From Nitrospirota bacterium (GTDB lineage Bacteria; Nitrospirota; JAOUDF01): DNA of 14,979 nt. The DNA lies in the NCBI GenBank assembly GCA_029859385.1, contig JAOUDF010000037.1, positions 1 to 14,979 on the forward strand, written 5' to 3'. The translations under genes and the position numbers were made by a program. Shown here piece after piece: positions 6,524 through 13,753 of this stretch. The stretch's first letter is position 1. Each line of letters opens with the position of its first letter. Below the pieces are notes generated by a model. It saw nothing but the letters and a program-made list of their open reading frames with translations. It searched no databases and had not been told where the DNA came from.

Positions 6524-8443
6524 CTATTTCATGTAGAGGTAGATGGTTATGAGCAGGAAGAGCCCCGTAACCATACCGAACGCGTAGTGCTGCACAAAAC
6601 CGGTCTGAAGCCGCCGTAAGCCCCGGGCCAGCGCCTGGGTAACCTTGGCCGCACCGTTGACCACGCCGTCGATCCAGCTGGCGTCGGCCTTCTTCCAGAG
6701 GTCGTCGGAGATCTCCTTGGTGCTGTTGACGAAGATGTCGTCGTAGGCCTCATCGAAGTAGTACTTGTTGTAGAACAGGTTGTAGAGCGGCTTGAAATTC
6801 CTTGCCGCGGCCTCGGCGATCTCCTTCCGCTTGAGGTAGACGAAGGCGGAGAAGAGGATGCCGGTGGTGGCGATGGCGACGGAAATGACCATCATGGTCA
6901 GCTCCAGGCTCGCGGGATGGTGACCGGCCTCGTGATGCCCGAGGACCGGCGCCATGAACGACGCGAAGTTGTTGTGCCCGCCCAGGACGTGGGGCACACC
7001 CACGAAACCGGCCACTATTGCCAGGGTCGCGAGGAAGCAGAGCGGCCCGAGGATTACCCAGGGCGACTCGTGCAGATGCTCCTCGGCATGGTGGTCGAGC
7101 CTCTTCTTGCCGTGGAACGTTACGAATATGAGCCTGAAGGAGTAGAAGGCGGTGAGCAATGCACCGACTGCGCCGAGGAACCAGAGGAACTTGCCGGGGC
7201 CGGGTGCGGTGAATGCCAGCCAGAGGATTTCATCCTTGGAGAAGAACCCGGCGAAGGGCGGAATTCCCGCCAGTGCGAGAGAGCCGATGACCATGGTCCA
7301 GTAGGTTACGGGGATATCCTTGCGGATGCCGCCCATCTTCCGGATGTCCTGCTCGCCCGAGAGGGCGTGGATGACGCTGCCCGCGGCAAGGAAGAGGAGC
7401 CCCTTGAAGAAGGCGTGGGTCATGAGGTGGAAGATACCGGCGGTGTACGCACCGACGCCGCAGGCAAAGAACATGTAGCCCAGCTGCGAGCAGGTCGAGT
7501 AGGCGATGATCCGCTTGATGTCGTTCTGCACCAGGCCGATGGTGGCGGCAAAGACCGCGGTGACGCCGCCCACGATGGCAACCGTGGCCATGGCCGTGGG
7601 CGAAAGGTTGAAGAGCGGGCTGCACCGGGCGACCATGAAGACGCCGGCGGTAACCATTGTTGCCGCGTGGATGAGGGCAGAGACCGGGGTCGGGCCCTCC
7701 ATGGCGTCGGGGAGCCAGGTATGCAGCGGCAGCTGGGCCGACTTGCCCATGGCGCCGCAGAAGAGCAGCAGGCAGATCATGGTGATGACGCCCACCTGAA
7801 GGCCCGCGATATCGAGCGGAGCATCATTGAGGTGCTGGGGCGCGGCGCCGAAAACCTGGGTGTAGTCGAGGGTGCCGAAGTAGAGGAAGATCATCATGAT
7901 GCCGAGGCCGAAGCCGAAGTCGCCGACGCGGTTGACCACGAAGGCCTTCTTGGCGGCGTCGTTGGCGCTCTTCTTCTCGAACCAGAACCCGATGAGGAGG
8001 TAGGAGCACAGGCCCACCAGCTCCCAGCCCACATAGAGCTGCAGGAAGTTGTTGGCCATGACCAGCACCAGCATCGAGAAGGTAAAGAGCGAGAGGTACG
8101 AGAAGAACCGCGCGTAGCCGGGATCGCCGTGCATGTAGCCGACGGAGTAGATATGGACCATGAAGCTGACGGTGGTCACGACGATGAGCATCACCGCCGT
8201 GAGCTGGTCGACCATGATGCCGATGGAGACGTTGAAGGTATCGGAGACGATCCACGAGAAGACGTTGACGTTGACCGTGTGGCCGCCCATCACGTCGAAG
8301 AGGGTCGATATCGAAAGCAGGAAGGCGGTGCCAAGGCCCGCGATGGTGAGCCATGCAGCCTTCTCCTTGAGATAGCGGCAGAAGACGCCGGCGATCGTCG
8401 CGGTAACCAGCGGAATCATAGGTATAAGGACGTACTTGAGCAT
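6524..8443 (-). CDS. nuoL: NADH-quinone oxidoreductase subunit L (distal antiporter-like)
   Basis: Most distal proton-pumping subunit, related to MrpA-type antiporters; 639 aa, a usual length. Key residues are present: E141 in YVGWELVGLCSYLLIGF, K234 in GAMGKSAQLPLHTWLPDAME, H241, the PTPVSALIHAATMVTAG helix (251 onward), and K347 after FHLMTHAFF. KDE at about 403-405 lies in a typical discontinuous-helix region. The C-terminal part (about 530-639) contains the long lateral-helix segment and a last membrane helix. Two soluble loops are histidine-rich (residues 444-458 and 503-509); this is only a compositional remark. The ATG is 8 nt after the nuoK stop with AGAG-type purines upstream; the TAG stop is 15 nt before nuoM. 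Confidence 0.98.
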   Translation of the reverse strand: MLKYVLIPMIPLVTATIAGVFCRYLKEKAAWLTIAGLGTAFLLSISTLFDVMGGHTVNVNVFSWIVSDTFNVSIGIMVDQLTAVMLIVVTTVSFMVHIYSVGYMHGDPGYARFFSYLSLFTFSMLVLVMANNFLQLYVGWELVGLCSYLLIGFWFEKKSANDAAKKAFVVNRVGDFGFGLGIMMIFLYFGTLDYTQVFGAAPQHLNDAPLDIAGLQVGVITMICLLLFCGAMGKSAQLPLHTWLPDAMEGPTPVSALIHAATMVTAGVFMVARCSPLFNLSPTAMATVAIVGGVTAVFAATIGLVQNDIKRIIAYSTCSQLGYMFFACGVGAYTAGIFHLMTHAFFKGLLFLAAGSVIHALSGEQDIRKMGGIRKDIPVTYWTMVIGSLALAGIPPFAGFFSKDEILWLAFTAPGPGKFLWFLGAVGALLTAFYSFRLIFVTFHGKKRLDHHAEEHLHESPWVILGPLCFLATLAIVAGFVGVPHVLGGHNNFASFMAPVLGHHEAGHHPASLELTMMVISVAIATTGILFSAFVYLKRKEIAEAAARNFKPLYNLFYNKYYFDEAYDDIFVNSTKEISDDLWKKADASWIDGVVNGAAKVTQALARGLRRLQTGFVQHYAFGMVTGLFLLITIYLYMK

Positions 8444-8451
8444 GTAGGTCT

Positions 8452-8754
8452 CTACCCTTTCATTATGCTGACGTCATCCACTTCCACGGTTTCCTTGTTG
8501 CGGAAGAGGCATACGAGAATGGCCAGGCCGATGGCAGCCTCGGCGGCCGCTACGGTAATCACGAAGAACACGAAGACCTGCCCGTTCAGCGACTGCAGAT
8601 AGTGGGAGAAAGCGACGAGGTTGATGTTGGCGGCGTTGAAGATCAGCTCGATGCTCATGAGGACGATGAGCATGTTGCGCCGCGTCAGGACGCCGATCAC
8701 CCCGATGCCGAACACTACTGCGCTGAGGATTACGTACCAGGAAACAGGAACCAA
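8452..8754 (-). CDS. nuoK: NADH-quinone oxidoreductase subunit K
   Basis: Small three-helix membrane subunit (MrpC-like) of the proton-pumping arm; 100 aa, the normal size. The two membrane glutamates known to be needed for proton transfer in the family are present: E36 (LMSIELIFNAANINLVAF) and E72 (TVAAAEAAIGLAI). Three hydrophobic segments are at about residues 5-22, 28-50 and 60-84. The start is TTG, supported by an AGGAG 6 nt upstream and by homologous length. The TAG stop is 8 nt before nuoL. Confidence 0.97.
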   Translation of the reverse strand: MVPVSWYVILSAVVFGIGVIGVLTRRNMLIVLMSIELIFNAANINLVAFSHYLQSLNGQVFVFFVITVAAAEAAIGLAILVCLFRNKETVEVDDVSIMKG

Positions 8755-8760
8755 GAGTTT

Positions 8761-8765
8761 CTCCT
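8761..8765 (-). promoter_or_regulatory. Ribosome binding site that fixes the TTG start of nuoK
   Basis: AGGAG on the minus strand lies 6 nt upstream of the TTG at 8752-8754, and its first base is shared with the last bases of the nuoJ stop region. No ATG is available in a better place, and the TTG start gives the standard 100-aa NuoK. Confidence 0.7.
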
Positions 8766-9280
8766 TATCGCAACAACTTCTTCTTTGCCAGCACTATCGC
8801 CCCCACCATTGCCACCAGCAGGATCACCGAGGCGATTTCAAAGGGGAAGAGGAAATCGGTGTAGAGCACCTGTCCGATCAGCTGCGAATTCCCTTCGGTA
8901 GCAACCCGCTCGACGGTGAAGGGACCAACAGTGCCGTTGAAGTGCGACCTGCCGATCAGGACACAGAGCTCGATGAGCACGAGGAGGCCGATCAGTGCGT
9001 AGAAGAGCCAGCCCGTATGGGCGGCCCGCCGCATCCGTTCCTTCTCGACGTTGAGAAGCATGATGACGAACAGATACAGGACCAGTATCGCCCCCGCATA
9101 GACGATGATCTGCACCGCCGCGAGGAACTCCGCCTGCACCAGCACGAACAGACCGGCGACATGGAAGAACATCAGCAGCAGCCAGAGCACGCTGTGTACC
9201 GGGTTCCTCATGACGATCACCATGAAGGATGAGCCGACGATGACAGCAGCGAAGTAGAGGAATATGGCCTGTAGCATCAT
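8765..9280 (-). CDS. nuoJ: NADH-quinone oxidoreductase subunit J
   Basis: Small membrane subunit at the joint between NuoH/NuoA and the antiporter-like arm; its third helix takes part in coupling in the family. 171 aa, typical length, with five hydrophobic segments. The hallmark runs RNPVHSVLWLLLMFFHVAGL and AEFLAAVQIIVYAGAILVLY are present, including the conserved IVYAGA helix. Two ATG codons stand in tandem at the start (MMLQ); the first is 2 nt after the nuoI stop. The C-terminus ends in a lysine-rich KKKLL segment. Its TAA overlaps the Shine-Dalgarno of nuoK, so the two are tightly coupled. Confidence 0.97.
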   Translation of the reverse strand: MMLQAIFLYFAAVIVGSSFMVIVMRNPVHSVLWLLLMFFHVAGLFVLVQAEFLAAVQIIVYAGAILVLYLFVIMLLNVEKERMRRAAHTGWLFYALIGLLVLIELCVLIGRSHFNGTVGPFTVERVATEGNSQLIGQVLYTDFLFPFEIASVILLVAMVGAIVLAKKKLLR

Positions 9281-9282
9281 GA

Positions 9283-9747
9283 TTAGTCGGGCCTTCCCAG
9301 AAACATCGGTTTATCCTGATTGCGGTCCCCTACTTCGAGGAGCTTCTCCTTGGTCATAAGGCCGCACTCCCTGTCGTAGCAGGCCAGCTCATACTCCTGC
9401 GTCATGGCCAGGGCCTCCACGGGGCAGGCCTCTACGCAGAAGCCGCAGAAAACGCACCTTAGCAGATTGATCTCGTACACATCAACGACTTTCTTGTGGT
9501 TCTCGGTCTCGGACGTATAGATTTCAATGCAGCGCGACGGGCAGGCAGCGGCGCAGAGTACGCAGCCGATGCATTTTTCGTTGCCCTCCTCGTCCCGCAG
9601 CAGCGCATGAAGCCCCCGGTACCCCGGCTCGGCGATCCGCTCCTCGGTGGGATACTGCCGCGTCACCGGCTTGGTGAACATGGTCTTCAGCGTAAGGGAC
9701 ATGCCCTTCGCGATATCTGTCAGGAATACCTTTTTAACGAGCGACAT
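9283..9747 (-). CDS. nuoI: NADH-quinone oxidoreductase subunit I (2x[4Fe-4S])
   Basis: Ferredoxin-like subunit holding clusters N6a and N6b, which carry electrons from NuoG to the terminal N2 cluster at the quinone site; 154 aa. Two CxxCxxCxxxCP motifs are complete: C59/62/65/69 (CIGCVLCAAACP) and C98/101/104/108 (CVFCGFCVEACP). The N-terminal amphipathic stretch up to about residue 30 (MSLVKKVFLTDIAKGMSLTL) fits the surface helix that lies on the membrane. The start is ATG with AGAGGT close upstream (9751-9756). The TAA stop is 2 nt before the nuoJ ATG, so the pair is probably coupled. It follows the nuoH gap repeat. C73, just after the first motif, is not a cluster ligand in the family. Confidence 0.97.
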   Translation of the reverse strand: MSLVKKVFLTDIAKGMSLTLKTMFTKPVTRQYPTEERIAEPGYRGLHALLRDEEGNEKCIGCVLCAAACPSRCIEIYTSETENHKKVVDVYEINLLRCVFCGFCVEACPVEALAMTQEYELACYDRECGLMTKEKLLEVGDRNQDKPMFLGRPD

Positions 9748-9770
9748 ATTACCTCTGCGTATCGAAAGTC

Positions 9771-9833
9771 GTCATTCCCGCGAAGGCGGGAATCCAGTTT
9801 TCTGGATGCCCGATAGAATCACTCGGGCATGAC
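9771..9833. repeat. Paired-hairpin dispersed repeat, copy 2 (nuoH-nuoI gap)
   Basis: Same architecture as the copies at 4796 and 13658. The first hairpin has stem ATTCCCGC/GCGGGAAT (9774-9781/9786-9793) and ends in ATCCAG. The second begins CTGGAT, has stem ATGCCCGA/TCGGGCAT (9806-9813/9823-9830) and ends in GAC. Only a few bases separate the two halves, so this is the most compact copy. The stem sequences differ from those of the other copies but pair perfectly. Confidence 0.85.
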
Positions 9834-9864
9834 AAATCCAACTCTCATCAATCCTACTGCAAAT

Positions 9865-10890
9865 CTACTTCACCCACAACAGCATCAATCCTGTTGCCAG
9901 CACATTCACCAGCGCCAGCGGCAGGAAGAACTTCCATCCCAGCCTCATGAGCTGGTCGTAGCGGTAACGGGGCAGGGTCGCCCTGAGCCACAGGAATATA
10001 AAGATAAAGGCGTAGACCTTGATCAGGAACCAGATGACCGGATGCAGGAACGGCCCGCTCCACCCGCCGAAGAAGAGGGTGGCGGCCATGGCCGACACCA
10101 CCAGCATGTTGGCGTATTCGGCCAGGAAGAAGTAGGCGAACTTCATGCCGCTGTACTCCGTATGGAAACCGGCGACCAGCTCGGTTTCGGCTTCGGGCAG
10201 GTCGAAGGGCACGCGGTTCGTCTCTGCCACGCCGGCCACGAAGTAGATGAAGAAGGCGATGGTCCCCACCGGAATGAAGACGACGTTCCAGAGCTTCGAC
10301 TGGGAGTTGATGATGTCCACCAGGCTCAGCGACTGCGAGATCATCAGTACGGTGATGATGGAGAGCCCCATGGCGATTTCATAGCTGATCATCTGGGCCG
10401 CGGAGCGCAGGCCGCCGAGGAGCGAGTACTTGCTGTTGGATGCCCAGCCCGCCATGACGATGCCGTAGACACCCATGGACGAGATGGCAAGAATGTAGAG
10501 TATGCCGATGTTCAGGTCGGCCAGGTAGAAGTTGACCTCACGGCCCAGCAGATTGCTGAGAAACTCGCTCTTGCCGCCGAAAGGCACCACCACGAAGGAG
10601 ATGAGCGCCGGTACAAGACATATGATGGGAGACAGGATGAAGACGGCCTTGCTGGCCTTTGCCGGGATGATGTCTTCCTTGAGAAAGAGCTTGATACCGT
10701 CGGCAATAGGCTGAAGGATACCGTGCCAGCCCGCGCGCATCGGACCGACGCGCACCTGCATGTGGGCGATGACCTTCCGTTCGTAGAGGGTCAGGTAGGC
10801 CACGTTGAGGAGCACGAATACAAGGACGGCGACAATGTGGGCCAGGGTGTAGATTACTGTATAAAGGGTCTCGAGTAGTCCTGCCGGCAT
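9865..10890 (-). CDS. nuoH: NADH-quinone oxidoreductase subunit H
   Basis: Membrane subunit that docks the peripheral arm and forms much of the quinone chamber and the first proton path; 341 aa, the usual family length. About eight hydrophobic segments are visible. Family hallmarks are ERKVIAHMQVRVGP near residues 37-50, the loop GVYGIVMAGWASNSKY, and the acidic quinone-chamber loop AETNRVPFDLPEAETELVAG followed by FHTEYSGMKFA. The C-terminal RYRYDQLMRLGWK is also typical. The ATG lies 3 nt after the nuoG stop with a GGGG-containing purine stretch before it, so translation is probably coupled to nuoG. The next gene, nuoI, is 117 nt away, with a paired-hairpin repeat between them. Nothing is missing. 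Confidence 0.98.
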   Translation of the reverse strand: MPAGLLETLYTVIYTLAHIVAVLVFVLLNVAYLTLYERKVIAHMQVRVGPMRAGWHGILQPIADGIKLFLKEDIIPAKASKAVFILSPIICLVPALISFVVVPFGGKSEFLSNLLGREVNFYLADLNIGILYILAISSMGVYGIVMAGWASNSKYSLLGGLRSAAQMISYEIAMGLSIITVLMISQSLSLVDIINSQSKLWNVVFIPVGTIAFFIYFVAGVAETNRVPFDLPEAETELVAGFHTEYSGMKFAYFFLAEYANMLVVSAMAATLFFGGWSGPFLHPVIWFLIKVYAFIFIFLWLRATLPRYRYDQLMRLGWKFFLPLALVNVLATGLMLLWVK

Positions 10891-10893
10891 CAG

Positions 10894-13587
10894 TTATCCC
10901 CTTTCGATCGCCACGGGACAGCCCAGCATTACAGGCGTTCCTGTATGTTCATCGACCTTCCAGTCAAGAAGGGCCGCGGCCCCCGCACCGGCAAAGTGGT
11001 TGGTCAGCGCCACGCGCCCCTGGGCCAGCCGCTTGTCGAGCTTCGCCGATGCGACCACCATTCCTCTTGATGACTTGACGGCAACCTTCGCCTCGTCGGC
11101 GATCCCCATCTTCTCTGCATCGGCGGGGTTCATCCGGAGCCGGGCCTCGCCCTGGGCCTTGAGGATCCCTTCCGCGTGTCGCGTGGAGGTGCCGCTGTGG
11201 TAATGGGTCCTGTCGACCATGAGGAGATACGGAAACTCCGCACTCGTCGCAAGCTTCGCCGCACCGTTGGTCTTCGTATCACCCCACCCCAACTTCAGGT
11301 CGCCAAGGGAGAGGCTTGCCTTCCCCTTCCGCTCATCGGCATTGAACGGCCAGTGCTGGCCGGACTGCCTGACCGCACCGTAGGTGAGCCCCTGGTACGA
11401 CGGTACAAGGGATGCCATCTCGGCGAATATCTGCTCCGCCGACTGGTAGTTGAGCGAATGCCCCAGCTGCTTCGCCAGAAGGGAGATGATCTCCCAGTCG
11501 GCCTTTGCCTCACCCGCGGCGGGGACAACCCTGTTGACGCGCTGCACGCGACGCTCCGCCGACGTATAGGTGCCGTCCTTCTCGGAGAAGATGGTCGTGT
11601 TGAATACCACATTGGCCAGGGCGGTCGTTTCGTTCTCGAAGGCATCCTGCACGATGAGGAGTTCCAGTTTCGAGAGGGCCTCTTTCACATAGGCGTTGTC
11701 GGGCCAGTTGAAGACCGGGTTTTCGCCGACGATATAGAGGGCCTTGATCTTTCCTTCGTGCGCCGCCTGGATCATTGCCGCGGCATTCAGGCCGGGCTGG
11801 CCGCTGAGGGTGGCGCGCCATGCATTCTCGAACCGGTCGCGATCGGCCTTTTCCGTCACCCTGCCGAAACCGGGCAGCCGGTCGGGCAGCGCGCCCGCGT
11901 CGCATACACCCTGCTCGTTGGCCTTGTCGCCCTGGGCATGGAGTCCGCCCTGCTTGGCGCCGAGGTTGCCGGTGAGCAGCGCCAGCGCCGCCGTCAGGGA
12001 GACGGCAGCCGAGCCGTTTCCGGAGATGGCAAGACCACGGCTGAATACAAAGGCGCAGCGGGGTGATGATGCAATGGCTTCGGCAGCAGCGGTGAGCGTC
12101 GCCTCCGCAATGCCCGTCTTTGCCGAGACCGCGGCAGCAGCGGCATCCTTCACCGACTCCCTTACCTTTGCGGTCCAGTCGGCGTGAGCTGCGGTTACGT
12201 CCTTGTCCTCCAGCCCCTTCGACAGGATGATGTTGATGAGCCCCTTGAGCAGGTCGACTTCCGTTCCCGGCGCGTAGACCAGACTGGTGGGGGCGTAATG
12301 CTTGTCGAAGGAGGTGATGCTGTGATGGGCGCAGACAAGCTTCGCCTTGTTCTTGAAGGCGGCCTTTTTGATCTTGAGGGCGGCCACGGGGTTCGTGGCG
12401 GCAATGTCGTCACCTATGGTAAAGATCGTCCTGGCAAGGGCGATGTCACCGACTGCCGACGGCGAGGCGGGTATGCCAAGGGTGGCCTCAAGGGCCGCTG
12501 TCACGGCGGCGTGGCCCGTACGGGCGCCGCTGTCGACGTTGTTGGTCCCGATGACGGCACGCATGAATTTCTGGAAGAGGTAGGCATCCTCGTTGGATGC
12601 GCGGGAGGTGATTATCCCGCCGATGCTGTCGGCGCCGTACTTCGACTTGATATCGCGCAGGGCCGACGCGGCGCTGTCGAGGGCATCGTTCCAGGACGAC
12701 TGGCTCAGGCGGCCGACTTTTTTGGTCAGAGGCTTCGTGAAACGCGCCGAAGAGTGGACGGCATCGAAACCGAAGTGCCCCTTGATGCAGAAGTTCCCTT
12801 CGTTGACACCGATATTCTCATAGGGCTTGACGCGAACCACCTGGTTGTCGCGCACGTCCATGGTAAGGGTGCATCCCACGCTGCAGTAGGTGCAGGTGGT
12901 GTTGACGGTCCGCTCGACCTGCCACGGCCGCGCCTTGAATTTGAACATACGGTCGTTGATGGCGCCCACCGGACAGACGTCGAGGCAGCTTCCGCACTGC
13001 TCACAGGCGGACTGCTTGCCCGACGGCGATTCGCCGACAATGGTATGGCAGCCGCGATAGGTCGTGTTGAGCGCATGGGCGCCCTGTATTTCGGAGCAGG
13101 CGCGGACGCAGCGCTTGCAGTGGATGCAGCGGTTGTAGTCGCGCTCCAGCAGCGGGTTGTCGTAGTTGACGCCGGGACGGCGCTTCGTCTCGCGGAAACG
13201 GCTCTCTGACCAGCCATGCTCGAAGGTCAGGTCCTGCAGTTCGCACTGGCCCGCCTTGTCGCAGTAGGGGCACTCCAGCGGATGGTTGATGAGGACAAAC
13301 TCCATCATACCGCCCCGCGCCTTGTCGAGCACCTGGCTCTTGGTCGTCACCACCATGCCGTCGTTGGCCGGGGTCACGCAGGACGCCACCGGCTTGGGCA
13401 TCTTTTCAACCTCTACAAGGCACATGCGGCATGCACCGAGCAGCGAGAGCTTTTCGTGGTAGCAGATCACGGGAATCGATATCCCGGCGGCGTTGGCCGC
13501 ATCGAGGATCGTCGACCCCTTGGGGACGATGACTGACTGGCCGTCAATGGTGACGGTTATGGTAGGTACTGCCTGCTGTTCTGACAA
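10894..13587 (-). CDS. nuoG: NADH-quinone oxidoreductase subunit G (formate-dehydrogenase-like)
   Basis: Large Fe-S subunit of the complex I input arm, passing electrons from NuoF towards NuoI; 897 aa. N-terminal 2Fe-2S ferredoxin ligands are C42, C53, C56 and C70 (N1b type). The N5-type site is H102, C106, C109, C115. A full double [4Fe-4S] ferredoxin follows (C154/157/160/164 and C195/198/201/205), as in formate dehydrogenase and FeFe-hydrogenase subunits. An N7-type CxxCxxxC plus C267 site starts at C232. The rest is a molybdopterin-oxidoreductase fold with a C-terminal dinucleotide-binding-like domain. At the usual Mo-ligand Cys/Sec position (NNVDSGARTGH) there is G358, so a Mo centre is not expected; this fits a structural, non-catalytic role. 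The start is TTG (13585-13587) behind a purine-rich GAGAG stretch rather than a clear AGGAGG. The stop is 3 nt from the nuoH start. Confidence 0.96.
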   Translation of the reverse strand: MSEQQAVPTITVTIDGQSVIVPKGSTILDAANAAGISIPVICYHEKLSLLGACRMCLVEVEKMPKPVASCVTPANDGMVVTTKSQVLDKARGGMMEFVLINHPLECPYCDKAGQCELQDLTFEHGWSESRFRETKRRPGVNYDNPLLERDYNRCIHCKRCVRACSEIQGAHALNTTYRGCHTIVGESPSGKQSACEQCGSCLDVCPVGAINDRMFKFKARPWQVERTVNTTCTYCSVGCTLTMDVRDNQVVRVKPYENIGVNEGNFCIKGHFGFDAVHSSARFTKPLTKKVGRLSQSSWNDALDSAASALRDIKSKYGADSIGGIITSRASNEDAYLFQKFMRAVIGTNNVDSGARTGHAAVTAALEATLGIPASPSAVGDIALARTIFTIGDDIAATNPVAALKIKKAAFKNKAKLVCAHHSITSFDKHYAPTSLVYAPGTEVDLLKGLINIILSKGLEDKDVTAAHADWTAKVRESVKDAAAAAVSAKTGIAEATLTAAAEAIASSPRCAFVFSRGLAISGNGSAAVSLTAALALLTGNLGAKQGGLHAQGDKANEQGVCDAGALPDRLPGFGRVTEKADRDRFENAWRATLSGQPGLNAAAMIQAAHEGKIKALYIVGENPVFNWPDNAYVKEALSKLELLIVQDAFENETTALANVVFNTTIFSEKDGTYTSAERRVQRVNRVVPAAGEAKADWEIISLLAKQLGHSLNYQSAEQIFAEMASLVPSYQGLTYGAVRQSGQHWPFNADERKGKASLSLGDLKLGWGDTKTNGAAKLATSAEFPYLLMVDRTHYHSGTSTRHAEGILKAQGEARLRMNPADAEKMGIADEAKVAVKSSRGMVVASAKLDKRLAQGRVALTNHFAGAGAAALLDWKVDEHTGTPVMLGCPVAIERG

Positions 13588-13657
13588 TTTATTCTCTCTT
13601 CTCTCTCAGTAAATCCGATGCTGCTTGGTGGCCTCACAGTATGTCTGAATTATTTTT

Positions 13658-13734
13658 GTCATTCCGGCGAATGCCGGAATCCAGTCTTTTCAGAGAGCCG
13701 CAAACCACTGGATACCAGCTTTCGCTGGTATGAC
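13658..13734. repeat. Paired-hairpin dispersed repeat, copy 3 (nuoF-nuoG gap)
   Basis: Two facing hairpin units. On the + strand the first reads GTCATTCC...GGAATCCAG, with an 8-bp stem 13661-13668/13673-13680. The second reads CTGGATACC...GGTATGAC, with stem 13712-13719/13724-13731. The outer GTCAT and ATGAC ends and the inner ATCCAG and CTGGAT ends are also complementary, so the whole element could fold as one large cruciform. The other copies are at 9771-9833 and 4796-4872. No T-tract follows either hairpin in the direction of transcription, so it is not a classical terminator. Confidence 0.85.
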
Positions 13735-13753
13735 GGCAAATTATAAAATATCC

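Noticed and set aside
3411..8602. Long plus-strand open frames opposite nuoN, nuoM and nuoL (for example 3411-4280, 4885-6153, 6917-8602)
   Set aside because: They are antisense shadows of GC-rich membrane-protein genes: products are highly charged low-complexity His/Glu/Asp/Gly runs with no domain, and the opposite strand codes clear Nuo subunits.
11176..13209. Plus-strand frames opposite nuoG (11176-12066, 12184-13209)
   Set aside because: Shadows of nuoG; no recognisable motifs, and the minus strand carries all the Fe-S and molybdopterin-fold motifs.
13658..13684. Hairpin after nuoF as an intrinsic terminator
   Set aside because: In the direction of transcription the hairpin is followed by an A-run (GACAAAAATAA), not a T-tract, and the same element recurs in other operon gaps.
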